A DNA stretch of 64,000 bases, from positions 62,001 to 126,000 of the forward strand of contig JAFGYE010000091.1 in assembly GCA_016936255.1 (NCBI GenBank). Direction: 5' to 3'. Both the position numbers and the translations under genes were made by a program. The stretch comes from Marinifilaceae bacterium. Its GTDB lineage: Bacteria; Bacteroidota; Bacteroidia; Bacteroidales; Marinifilaceae. Below the pieces are notes generated by a model, which was given only the letters and a program-made list of their open reading frames with translations, searched no databases and had not been told where the DNA came from. This document shows, piece after piece, positions 26,897-34,363 of this stretch (within the stretch, counting starts at the first letter, position 1; the number at the start of each line of letters is the position of its first letter).

Positions 26897-27915
26897 CTTT
26901 ACAGAGAATCACAGCCTACTATAAGCTCCTTCTAAGACGGCTAATAAACGGCTAGACGGATAAATAGGTAGTTTCTATTGGTGAAAAGGCTTTTATACCT
27001 TTAAAACGGGGGCTTTTCAGATAATCACACCCGACAGTAAGCTACTTCTAAGACGGCTAATAAACGTTTAGACGGATAAATAAGTAGTTTCCATTGGTGA
27101 AAAGGCTTGCATGTCCTTAAGATAGGGGATTTCCAGATAATCACACCCGACATTAAGCTACTTCTAAGATGGCTAATAAACGGCTAGACGGATAAATAGG
27201 TAGTTTTCATTGGCAAAAAGGCTTGTGTGTCCTTAAAATTAGGGCTTTCCAGATAATCATACCCGACCGTAAGCTCCTTCTAAGACGGCTAATAAACGTT
27301 TAGACGGATAAATAGGTAGTTTCCATTGGTGAAAAGGCTTGTGTATCCTTAAAACAGGGGTTTTCCAGATAACAACACCCGACAGTAAGCTCCTTATAAG
27401 ACGGCTAATGAACGTTTAGACGGATAAATAAGTAGTTTCCATTGGCAAAAAGGCTCTTATACCCTTAAAGCAGGGGGATTTACAAATAATCATACCTGAC
27501 CGTAAGCTCATTTTAAGACGGCTAATAAACGTTTAGACGGATAAATAGGTAGTTTCTATTGGTGAAAAGGCTCTTATACCTTTAAAACAGAGGCTTTCCA
27601 GATAATCATACCCTGCCGTAAGCTCCTTATAAGACGGCTAATAAACGTCTAGACGGATAAAATAAGTAGTTATCTATTGGCAAAAAGGCTCTTATGCCCT
27701 TAAAACAGGGAATTTGCAGATAATAACACCCGAATGTAGGCTACTTATAAGACGGATAATAGATGGCTAGACGGATAAATAGGTAGTTTCCATTGGAGAA
27801 AAGGCTTGTGTGCCCTTAAAAACAGGGGGTTTCCCTGATAATTATACCCGCGTAAGCTCCTTCTAAGACGGCTAATAAACGGCTAGATGGATGAATAAGT
27901 AATTCCAATTATTGA
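26897..27915. repeat. Repeat array A: nine tandem 116-bp units
   Basis: GACGG(C)TAAT cores begin at 26936, 27052, 27168, 27284, 27400, 27517, 27633, 27751 and 27867; spacing is 116 except 117 and 118 once each. Each unit contains, in order: CCAGATAATCACACCCGAC, GTAAGCTCCTTCTAAGACGG, CTAATAAACG, TAGACGGATAAATAGGTAG, TTTCCATTGG and a GCCCTTAAAACAGGGG mini-hairpin. Units differ by scattered substitutions, not by spacer-like blocks. The period is not a multiple of three, so it is not coding. The last unit is incomplete. Confidence 0.95.
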
Positions 27916-28086
27916 CATGAAATAAGAAAACGATTATTTGGAAGGGGGAAATAAAAATGAACTTAAAAATTAATTGCCGCTAAAATTCATTTCCAATTTC
28001 ATTCTGGATAATGTGAAAAAAAACGAAAATGTTATTGAATTACTAGCAAAACTGAATTAAACTATATATGAAATAAACATATTTTC

Positions 28087-28094
28087 TATCTTTG
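28087..28094 (+). promoter_or_regulatory. Promoter -7 element of the DUF3800 operon
   Basis: TATCTTTG is a perfect TAnnTTTG box, 58 bases before the ATG at 28152. It overlaps a candidate TTG start at 28092, arguing against that longer frame. Confidence 0.6.
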
Positions 28095-28151
28095 AGTTTA
28101 GTTCTTTTAATGAATTTACTTAATAACAATATCATCAGATACTTATTCTAC

Positions 28152-28829
28152 ATGAGTCAAAAAACTTTTAACATTTATTGCGACGAAAGTTGTCATCTGG
28201 AAAATGATAAGAAAAAATATATGTTGCTTGGTAATGTCAGTTCTGCTTACAATCAGGTAAAGAGGCATACTGAACGAATTAAAGATTTAAAAAAGAAGCA
28301 TAATTTTTATGGTGAAATTAAGTGGTCGAATGTTTCGAACTCGCAATTAAAATTTTACAAAGAATTAATTGATTATTTTTTTGATACAGATCTACGTTTT
28401 AGATCTGTTGTAGTTGATAAGTCAAGGATTAATAATCAAGCATTTGATCAAGATTATGATACGTTTTATTATAAAATTTACTATTATTTGCTTAATCATA
28501 GAATTAACAGTGCATACACCTACAATGTATATCTTGATATCAAGGATGATTTGAGTGCCATTAAGGTTGATAAACTTAGAAAAATATTAAATACACAATT
28601 TGGAGTATTTCGAAATGTGCAAAACATTAGATCTCATGAGAGTATTTTATTGCAATTAGCGGATTTTATTATGGGAGCACTATCATACAATTTGAATGAT
28701 GATAAAAAAAGGGTATTGGGTAAAGTTCAAATTATTGAAAAAATAAAAAAACATACTAATCAAAATTTAACTTGTACCTCTAACTATAATGAGGATAAAT
28801 TGAATCTTTTCTTTATTGATTTAAAATAG
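28152..28829 (+). CDS. DUF3800 protein
   Basis: 225 residues from MSQKTFNIYCDES. The start at 28152 is chosen because the promoter overlaps the upstream TTG and the family begins right at this strand. DUF3800 features are IYCDESCHL, LLGNV, GEIKWSNV, FRSVVVDKSRI, DYDTFYYKIYYYLL, YLDIKDD and LQLADFIMGALSY; the acidic residues fit an RNase H-like nuclease fold. The family is common in mobile and defence regions but poorly characterised. The next gene begins 3 bases after its stop, forming a two-gene operon. Confidence 0.8.
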   Translation: MSQKTFNIYCDESCHLENDKKKYMLLGNVSSAYNQVKRHTERIKDLKKKHNFYGEIKWSNVSNSQLKFYKELIDYFFDTDLRFRSVVVDKSRINNQAFDQDYDTFYYKIYYYLLNHRINSAYTYNVYLDIKDDLSAIKVDKLRKILNTQFGVFRNVQNIRSHESILLQLADFIMGALSYNLNDDKKRVLGKVQIIEKIKKHTNQNLTCTSNYNEDKLNLFFIDLK

Positions 28830-28832
28830 ATT

Positions 28833-29330
28833 ATGCCATTTAACTTACTGAAAAGATATAATCATCTACTGGAAATTGATGATTTAAATTTTTCTAATAG
28901 AATAGAATCTTTAAGAGGTGTTTTTGATAGAGATATCGTAAATAATGATAATTTTTCATTTAGAGGTAAATCCCTAAATCCTACTCCAAAAGATGGTGAA
29001 ATTCCAATTGACACCTTGTTTTCTCATTTAACGACAACTATTGTTGACGGTAAAACAAAAAAACGAGAATTTGAAAGAGACCGTTCTATACGGATACATT
29101 GGATAAAAAATCATTTGCGAGAAAAAGAAGGAGACCTAATGGTATTTAGTACAAAAGATAAGGGAGGAATTAGAACATACGTATATGATAAAAAAGAACT
29201 ATATGTAATTGTTCTTGAACCATTAAGGAAAATAGATGAATATTACCTTCTTACAGCATATTATCTTACAGGAAAAAATCGATTTAAAATCGAAAAAAAA
29301 TATAAAAGAAGACTAGATGAACTACTATAA
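28833..29330 (+). CDS. Small protein resembling BECR-fold RNases, partner of DUF3800
   Basis: 165 residues. Conserved-looking parts are FDRDIVNNDNFSFRGK, HLTT, FERDRSIRIHWIKNHL, the RTYVYDKKELYVIVLEP strands and YYLLTAYYLTGKNRFKIEKKYKRRLDE at the end. The strand order and the YYLLTAYY motif recall barnase/EndoU/colicin/RelE-fold (BECR) nucleases of phage origin; this is a fold-level guess. Being 3 bases downstream of the DUF3800 gene, it probably works with it, as toxin and partner or as a two-part nuclease. Confidence 0.55.
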   Translation: MPFNLLKRYNHLLEIDDLNFSNRIESLRGVFDRDIVNNDNFSFRGKSLNPTPKDGEIPIDTLFSHLTTTIVDGKTKKREFERDRSIRIHWIKNHLREKEGDLMVFSTKDKGGIRTYVYDKKELYVIVLEPLRKIDEYYLLTAYYLTGKNRFKIEKKYKRRLDELL

Positions 29331-29337
29331 AACGCAA

Positions 29338-29367
29338 AAAACGCAAAGCATCTAGGCTTGCGTTTTT
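29338..29367 (+). terminator. Terminator of the DUF3800 operon
   Basis: Stem AAAACGCAA/TTGCGTTTT with an 11-base loop and a T-run, 8 bases past the stop codon. Confidence 0.85.
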
Positions 29368-29436
29368 CGATTTCCTTCCTCCGTACGGTAGGATGAACTC
29401 GGTACAAATTTAAACCAAATCTAAACCAAAAACAAC

Positions 29437-29460
29437 AATGTTATAATATATTATAACATT
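29437..29460. other. Perfect 24-bp palindrome
   Basis: AATGTTATAATA followed by its exact reverse complement, in an AT-rich non-coding stretch between the DUF3800 operon and the zinc-ribbon gene. Two TAAACCAAA direct repeats lie just upstream. It could be a regulator site; nothing else was recognised in this 420-base gap apart from the two hairpins. Confidence 0.5.
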
Positions 29461-29639
29461 TATAAATTTAGTCGAATACTGAAATGGACGTAATTAGCTT
29501 CTTGTCAGATATTTGTATTTATTGTCGATTACGGATATGACGATCTTTTATTTAAATTTATTATATTATCATTCTCTAATAACCTTATTTTTTTTGTGTC
29601 TTACAAATCAGGTTATTTCAATTATTAAGAATTGGAATG

Positions 29640-29707
29640 AAAAAAGCCAATTAATATTTTAGTGGCTCAGGTCTCAATTGCCCGAAGTCTAAAATATCAG
29701 TTGGCTT
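29640..29707 (-). terminator. Long hairpin, copy 2, after the zinc-ribbon gene
   Basis: AGCCAATTAATATTTTAG pairs with CTAAAATATCAGTTGGCT around a 26-base loop (CAGGTCTCAATTGCCCGAAG core). The minus strand ends in GGCTTTTTT. It lies 46 bases past the stop of the gene at 29753. Copy 1 at 21139-21206 is nearly identical, including the loop. Confidence 0.8.
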
Positions 29708-29752
29708 GCTTACAAATTAAAATCCTTAGATGGTAAAGGCTTACTTTGTTCA

Positions 29753-30427
29753 TTAAATATCTTCGCTTTCTTCGGATTGCATCATGTAGGCATGTAAGGT
29801 GCTGAATATCTCCATTTGCTCCTCATAAGGTTTTGCAAACAAAACATAGAGCATTTGTACCAGATAGCCCTGTGCATCGGGTTGCATTCTTCGAATGGCA
29901 TCAATAATTTGTTTTTCCTGAACATTGTATTGATCCGCCACACCGCCCAAAGCATCGGGTTTACTTGGAATCAAATTGTTTGCAAAAGCCCCTAATACGG
30001 ATTGAATTGCTGGCATTTGGCTAATTGCCTGAACCGTATCTTTGGTTGTGCTGGTACTTGCTTCTGCTATATCTCTGGTGTATTTTTCCTTTTGGTCATT
30101 TAGTTTATCATTTAGCTTTTCAATGGTAAATTCATGCTTTAGATTCGTATCCTCTAAAGCTCTGATTTTTTCCCCGTACTCGTTTCTTAAGCTTAAGATT
30201 GTATTGAAATGTTCCCGTTCGATGGTTCGTAATTCTGCCGAAGCGTTTTGGTTCATTTGCTGATTTTCCCTGCTGTCAATATCGATGAGCGGATAAGTGC
30301 CATCGAATTCATCCAGATGTTTTTCAGTAGTTCTCATTTTATATGCCTTGTTTCTACAGGCAGAGGAACAATAGCGACTGTCAGACCGCTTTCCTCTTAT
30401 TGGCTGATTGCATACTTCACATTTCAT
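29753..30427 (-). CDS. Zinc-ribbon coiled-coil protein of the element core
   Basis: 224 residues. A CxxC...CxxxC zinc ribbon at the N-terminus (CEVC...YCSSAC) is followed by a long coiled coil (about 60-125) and a small helical C-terminal domain (RRMQPDAQGYLVQML). The ribbon closely resembles the one near the C-terminus of the replication initiator in the same operon (CLTC...YCNDQRKC). It may be a DNA-binding accessory factor for replication or copy control. A truncated second copy exists at 21234-21389. Last gene of the minus-strand core operon, with its own hairpin terminator. Confidence 0.65.
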   Translation of the reverse strand: MKCEVCNQPIRGKRSDSRYCSSACRNKAYKMRTTEKHLDEFDGTYPLIDIDSRENQQMNQNASAELRTIEREHFNTILSLRNEYGEKIRALEDTNLKHEFTIEKLNDKLNDQKEKYTRDIAEASTSTTKDTVQAISQMPAIQSVLGAFANNLIPSKPDALGGVADQYNVQEKQIIDAIRRMQPDAQGYLVQMLYVLFAKPYEEQMEIFSTLHAYMMQSEESEDI

Positions 30428-30510
30428 TTTCTGGTTTTTTTAAGTTGTTGATTTTTTTTAATTCTTACAATTTGTTGTAGGGTTTGCTGTGTTTGAAAAT
30501 TCCTGCCTGA

Positions 30511-30753
30511 TCAGTCATCAAATCTGGTATCCTTTATTCGTCTGATATTGGGATAACCTTGTTTGATTTCCCAAGGAGTTCTCCATTCGATATGATCATG
30601 AATGTATTTCACTTCATTTTCAAAAAGCAATTGTCGGTTTTTGATGTGCTCCAAAAAGACAGGATCAAGTTTTTTCATTTTCCGATTAAGAATATCATAG
30701 GAAATATCTAATTCCATGGCAAGCTCTTTTCGGTTCATTGTTCTGTATTTCAT
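30511..30753 (-). CDS. Small HTH protein, paralogue of 31501-31695
   Basis: 80 residues. MNRKELAMELDISYDILNRKMKKLDP is an HTH-like start and LLFENEVKYIHDHI follows. It is related over its first 55 residues to the protein at 31501-31695. The two genes flank the serine recombinase. Likely a small DNA-binding regulator; function unknown. Confidence 0.6.
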   Translation of the reverse strand: MKYRTMNRKELAMELDISYDILNRKMKKLDPVFLEHIKNRQLLFENEVKYIHDHIEWRTPWEIKQGYPNIRRIKDTRFDD

Positions 30754-30898
30754 TTTTTAATTTTTGCAGTTTGCTTATTCCTGAATTCTGTTTTTTTCGT
30801 GTTTGTATTCTTTTTAGAGTGTACCCTGTCAGGCTCATACTAAAAGCATCCTTTTTGCCTTGATTTGGTGTGTTCATTTTGACACCCTTAAATGAATA

Positions 30899-31504
30899 CT
30901 AGATTTCAAGCTCTACGAACTTTTTTACCCGCTGAACTGTGGAAACCGATTTCTTGACCAATTTTGAAATATTTCGGATTGACTTCCCATCGTTTAAAAG
31001 TTCAATGATGTCTGAATGTTGCTCTCTGTATTTTTCATCGCTCATTTTTCCTTTTCCAGCATGAAGCTGATAAATGCCCTTTACTTTTGCGACTGCAATT
31101 CCTTGCCGTTGGGCTTCTCGATTACTCATGTAATCCATTTCAGCCATTGAAGCCATAATGCCAGTCATTAAAGTGAAAAAGAAATTATCTTTTCCTTTGG
31201 TTTTACTGATCAGGTTATGCCTGACAATCTCAATGGTACAATCTTGCTTTATAAGTGTGTTGATCGTTTCAAGAACGTCAAAAGTGTCTCTGCCAAGTCT
31301 GTTTATGTCCTCAACAATAATGTAATTAATCACCTTGTTTTTGGCATCAGCTAAAAGTTTAGAGCCTTGTTTTCTTTCTTTAAAGGGGATTCGTCCGCTT
31401 ATTTTTTCAATGTAGGCTTTGCCCTGTATGATTTCTTCCTGTCTGCCTGTGTTTTGCCCTTCGGTTGAAACACGTACGTAGGTTGCTTTTCTTTCGGTGC
31501 TCAT
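30899..31504 (-). CDS. Serine recombinase (resolvase/invertase type)
   Basis: 201 residues from the ATG at 31504, which overlaps the upstream stop (ATGA); a start at 31516 is possible. The catalytic Ser is in YVRVSTEGQN, and IIVEDINRLGRDTFDVL and GIMASMAEMDYMSNREAQRQGI are standard resolvase motifs, followed by a short C-terminal HTH (SIRNISKLVKKSVSTVQRV). It may resolve multimers of the excised circle or invert DNA. It lies between two paralogous HTH genes. Confidence 0.88.
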   Translation of the reverse strand: MSTERKATYVRVSTEGQNTGRQEEIIQGKAYIEKISGRIPFKERKQGSKLLADAKNKVINYIIVEDINRLGRDTFDVLETINTLIKQDCTIEIVRHNLISKTKGKDNFFFTLMTGIMASMAEMDYMSNREAQRQGIAVAKVKGIYQLHAGKGKMSDEKYREQHSDIIELLNDGKSIRNISKLVKKSVSTVQRVKKFVELEI

Positions 31505-31695
31505 AGTGTAGGCCATTTTTGCATTCCTGAAATCTGTTCGTGAATGTATTTTACTTCATTTTCAAACAGTAAGTAACGTCCTTTGATCTGCTCTTTAAAT
31601 TTTGGGTCTAAATCTTCCATTCTTCGACCAAGAGTTGATCTGGAAATATCTAATTCCATGGCAAGCTCTTTTCTGTTCATTGTCTTGTATTCCAT
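31501..31695 (-). CDS. Small HTH protein
   Basis: 64 residues: MNRKELAMELDISRSTLGRRMEDLDP, then LLFENEVKYIHEQI. Related to the protein at 30511-30753. Its stop overlaps the start of the serine recombinase (ATGA), so the two are translated together. Possibly an accessory DNA-binding protein for the recombinase or replication. Confidence 0.6.
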   Translation of the reverse strand: MEYKTMNRKELAMELDISRSTLGRRMEDLDPKFKEQIKGRYLLFENEVKYIHEQISGMQKWPTL

Positions 31696-31726
31696 TTTTG
31701 GCTGGTTGCTTTGATTGTTAAAAGGA

Positions 31727-32050
31727 TTAGGATGCTTTTAAATAGGGAAACTGTTTTAAGTGTTCTTTGATTAGATCATCAAACTTTTTATAGACTAAAA
31801 CCGCGGTATCCCTGTTGGTATTTTCTTTTTTGATATACATTTCAAATGTGGTATGGTATTCATCTTGTAGATGTTCATTTTGCTTAATCATTTTGTCAAG
31901 ATCAATTCCCATTAAATAAACGATCGGATACCAACTGTTTATAACCAGACCGCAACACTCGGTTACCTTTTCAATATTTTCAAATATTCGAGAGGTTAAA
32001 ACGCTATCCTCTATTAGATCAATAATGATGTTTTCTTTTTTCGTACTCAT
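31727..32050 (-). CDS. Unknown small protein of the replication operon
   Basis: 107 residues from MSTKKENII; a longer frame begins at 32083 within the end of the replication gene. Predicted mainly helical, with VTECCGLVINSWYPIVYLMGID in the middle. No family recognised. It starts 4 bases after the replication initiator stop, so it is part of the same operon. Confidence 0.5.
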   Translation of the reverse strand: MSTKKENIIIDLIEDSVLTSRIFENIEKVTECCGLVINSWYPIVYLMGIDLDKMIKQNEHLQDEYHTTFEMYIKKENTNRDTAVLVYKKFDDLIKEHLKQFPYLKAS

Positions 32051-32054
32051 TTTA

Positions 32055-33467
32055 TTATTGTGCATGTTCAAGCCTTGTATCATCAGGGCATTGGGTTAAT
32101 ACTTCGGTTTTGGTTTTCTTATCAAATTCATTGAGGAAGAATCGGGCATCAGCACCGTGGTAATATTTTTTCTTTCCTCCTATGGTTGCGATGATCGATG
32201 TTTTTCGACTCGGAACTCCTTTTCTCTTTTTTCTGTTTGGGTTGGTAGTTCTAATCAGGTTGAATTCATTTCCTAAATCTTTAATCAGGTTGATAATCTC
32301 TTTTTCCTTTTGGCTTCGTTTGGCTTGTCTTTTTTCAGATACTTTCAGGTTGTATGCTTTATCCCTACATTTTCTTTGATCGTTGCAGTACTTGGAATCG
32401 CTTTTCTGATGGGTTATCTCTTTACCGCAGGTCAAACAATATTTCTTTTTCTCTTTTCCCTCCCTCTGGTCGTGATTATCGCACCGTACAATACGTGGTG
32501 TATCCGTAACATCTTTTTGTGCGTTTTTTTCTAAGTAGTTCCACTTTTTTAAGGGTTCAAATTCGGTGTATTCGTAACAGTTTTTTGTGCGTATAAAGGC
32601 TGATAATTCCAATGAAATCAAGTCTTTCAGGATGTTTTTAATGTCCCGTTTTGCGTAGGTTTTTATCAGTTTTTCAAGTTGTTCCTTATTTCGTTGGCGG
32701 TCTATGCGACTTCTTTTGTCTTTAATCCACCAATTGGGATTCCGTAAGTCCTTAAACTTGCTTTTGTATTTGGTTGGAAGTCTTCGGGATGTTTTGATTT
32801 GATCCCACTCAAAATAGATGGTCTCATCGATGAATTTCAAATACTTATCTATTATCAGCTTGGTAAGCTTTGTTCGATCCAGAAGATCGGCTAAACAGAT
32901 CATTCCGTAGTTTTCAACCGCTCTCATTCGGGTAAACTTGGTTTCGATGCGAAGCAGTTGTACTTGTGTGGTCGATTGTTCGGATTTATTGTAGAACTTG
33001 TATTTTGCATTGGTGCTTTTGTAGGCATACCCATAACCTGCTTTTCCATTGATTTCCATATCGGAACGCTCAACGCCACGACAATACAGAATACTATCTA
33101 AAAAGGTGTTGTTGTCAATTTTAGTGGCGGTTGTATCTAGGTTTAAACCAATTTCAAAACCTCTTAACAGTGCCGTTTGTGGGTTTACTCCAAATTCACA
33201 CAAGCGGTTAACGGCTTCCTGAAAATCATCATAGGTAAAGCGGTTTGCATTATGAGCACCATCATTAAAGAACTTGTGGATAGAACCTTTGATCTTCGCT
33301 TTTCCTCTGGGTTCAATGATAAAGTCCAATCCTTTGTAATTGGCTTTTCTGCTTCCTTTTTCCTCTTTTGATTTAAGACTGGTTACGACTAGAAACTCCA
33401 GCTCTGGATGGTTTTCCCAAAGGCTAAAATTAAAATTCGTAAGTTCTATGTTGATACCGTCAATCAA
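32055..33467 (-). CDS. Inovirus-type replication initiator (Phage_CRI-like)
   Basis: 470 residues. IKGSIHKFFNDGAHNANRF, a following LCEFGVNP and FEIGLNL match the pattern KGSlhky.n...N...F...EfGvNi of Phage_CRI/gpII proteins, which nick the origin in rolling-circle replication of filamentous phages. LRIETKFTRMRAVENYG and LADLLDR also fit. A zinc ribbon (CLTC...YCNDQRKC) and a basic tail follow. Two copies of a 26-bp motif lie inside the gene and two just upstream. No filamentous-phage structural genes are near. Annotation rests on motif memory, so the nickase role is likely but unproven. Confidence 0.65.
   Translation of the reverse strand: MIDGINIELTNFNFSLWENHPELEFLVVTSLKSKEEKGSRKANYKGLDFIIEPRGKAKIKGSIHKFFNDGAHNANRFTYDDFQEAVNRLCEFGVNPQTALLRGFEIGLNLDTTATKIDNNTFLDSILYCRGVERSDMEINGKAGYGYAYKSTNAKYKFYNKSEQSTTQVQLLRIETKFTRMRAVENYGMICLADLLDRTKLTKLIIDKYLKFIDETIYFEWDQIKTSRRLPTKYKSKFKDLRNPNWWIKDKRSRIDRQRNKEQLEKLIKTYAKRDIKNILKDLISLELSAFIRTKNCYEYTEFEPLKKWNYLEKNAQKDVTDTPRIVRCDNHDQREGKEKKKYCLTCGKEITHQKSDSKYCNDQRKCRDKAYNLKVSEKRQAKRSQKEKEIINLIKDLGNEFNLIRTTNPNRKKRKGVPSRKTSIIATIGGKKKYYHGADARFFLNEFDKKTKTEVLTQCPDDTRLEHAQ
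32498..32591. repeat. 26-bp motif pair inside the replication gene
   Basis: GTGTATCCGTAACA...TTTGTGCG at 32498-32523 and GTGTATTCGTAACA...TTTGTGCG at 32566-32591. The same DNA is read in different codon frames (AQKDVTDT and TKNCYEYT), so protein constraint cannot explain the similarity. Confidence 0.75.
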
Positions 33468-33515
33468 GGGAATAAAGTGCTAAAATAGGAGTGAGTTAAT
33501 TGTCTTAAAATAGTG

Positions 33516-33619
33516 GTGTATGCGTAACACAAATACGTGCGTTTCCTTTGCTGATTTGAGCAATTTTCGAAAAAAAACAGGCTTAAAAAACCTGTGCATT
33601 CGTAACACTTTTATTTGCG
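33516..33619. repeat. 26-bp motif pair upstream of the replication gene
   Basis: GTGTATGCGTAACA...GTGCG at 33516-33541 and GTGCATTCGTAACA...TTTGCG at 33594-33619. Between them is a small stem ACAGG/CCTGT. The arrangement resembles initiator-binding or origin repeats. Confidence 0.75.
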
Positions 33620-33663
33620 TTATTCGTTCTGTATTATCAGTGAAAACGATGTGTGTAGCCGAT

Positions 33664-33915
33664 TTAAAGGATGCCGTTTTGCAAAGTCAAAATGACAAAT
33701 CCTTTTTCAATTCCAAAGCTTCCACCCTCTAAAATGTAGGTGACTTTCTTTTTAATTACTCTGCCTGTGAATGATTGTATAGAGGTGCAATATTCTGCAA
33801 GAATTAAAATGTCACCGACCTTAAAGTCTCTATCATTTTTTCGGACTTCAAAAGGCTTGTTTCCTTTTACCACTTCTTCGAAGTATTCAGGTAAAATCTT
33901 TAAAAGGTGTTTCAT
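33664..33915 (-). CDS. DUF3850 (ASCH-like) protein
   Basis: 83 residues: HLLKILPEYFEEVVKGNKPFEVRKNDRDFKVGDILIL is the DUF3850 signature, a small beta-barrel related to ASCH/PUA RNA-binding domains, common in phages. It starts with an ATGA overlap with the small membrane-protein gene upstream. Role unknown; RNA binding is inferred from the fold. Confidence 0.85.
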   Translation of the reverse strand: MKHLLKILPEYFEEVVKGNKPFEVRKNDRDFKVGDILILAEYCTSIQSFTGRVIKKKVTYILEGGSFGIEKGFVILTLQNGIL

Positions 33916-34076
33916 GATACTTGCTTTTTTGCTGGTTCAGCAAAGCTGAATTGTAGCGTTAAACACATTATTAGAGTAATGATATGCTGATAGTAACCCA
34001 TTGCAATCCCGAGCAAAGCCATAAGGGCAAGAAACAGGAATAGTATTCTGAGTGCTTTGTTAATTGTTTTCTCCAT
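33912..34076 (-). CDS. Small membrane protein
   Basis: 54 residues, not previously delimited: starts MEKTINKALRILFLFLALMA and ends FAEPAKKQVS. Two hydrophobic stretches (ALRILFLFLALMALLGIAM and HIITLIMCLTLQFSF). The stop overlaps the DUF3850 start (ATGA) and the gene begins 1 base after the excisionase-like gene ends, so it is a real operon member in all likelihood. Confidence 0.6.
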   Translation of the reverse strand: MEKTINKALRILFLFLALMALLGIAMGYYQHIITLIMCLTLQFSFAEPAKKQVS

Positions 34077-34077
34077 T

Positions 34078-34332
34078 TTAAAAATTTTCCTTTTCCCATT
34101 CCTCTATAACAGATAAACGGAATAGCATTTTAGTACCCGAAACTTTACAAGAGGGTAGTCCCTTTTTCATCTGAGAATAAATAAGTGCATACTTGCAGTA
34201 CCATCGCTCTTTAAGTTCATCGGTTGTTATAAAAACAGGTTTTTTTGGCTGTGGTTTAAATTTGGTTAGTAGTAATTCGTTTGATTTTTGTAAACCTTGA
34301 ATTGCTTTGGCTAATAATTCTATTTCGCTCAT
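34078..34332 (-). CDS. Excisionase/MerR-like HTH protein
   Basis: 84 residues. A coiled N-terminus is followed by FITTDELKERWYCKYALIYSQMKKGLPSC...GTKMLFRLSVIEEWEKEN, the winged-helix pattern of helix_turn_helix_17/Xis-type proteins. Probably the recombination-directionality factor of the integrase at 35189, or a transcription regulator. Position in the early operon supports excisionase. Confidence 0.75.
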   Translation of the reverse strand: MSEIELLAKAIQGLQKSNELLLTKFKPQPKKPVFITTDELKERWYCKYALIYSQMKKGLPSCKVSGTKMLFRLSVIEEWEKENF

Positions 34333-34363
34333 GGTGGTGTTTTTTAACTTGCTTTATGTGTTG

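Noticed and set aside
26897-27915. CRISPR array
   Set aside because: The 116-bp units are contiguous and related along their whole length. There are no unique spacers and no cas genes.
28092-28151. Longer N-terminus of the DUF3800 protein from a TTG at 28092
   Set aside because: The TTG overlaps a perfect promoter box, and the family starts at the later ATG.
26087-29330. Retron or reverse-transcriptase defence system using array A as template
   Set aside because: No reverse transcriptase motif (YxDD) is present in any nearby gene.
30695-30877. 60-codon open frame overlapping the small HTH gene
   Set aside because: It overlaps the start of a better supported gene, has skewed composition and shows no recognisable domain. 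It could be real but is not supported.
33516-33619. Rho-independent terminator before the replication gene
   Set aside because: The ACAGG/CCTGT stem is short and has no following T-run. The repeated 26-bp motif is the stronger signal.
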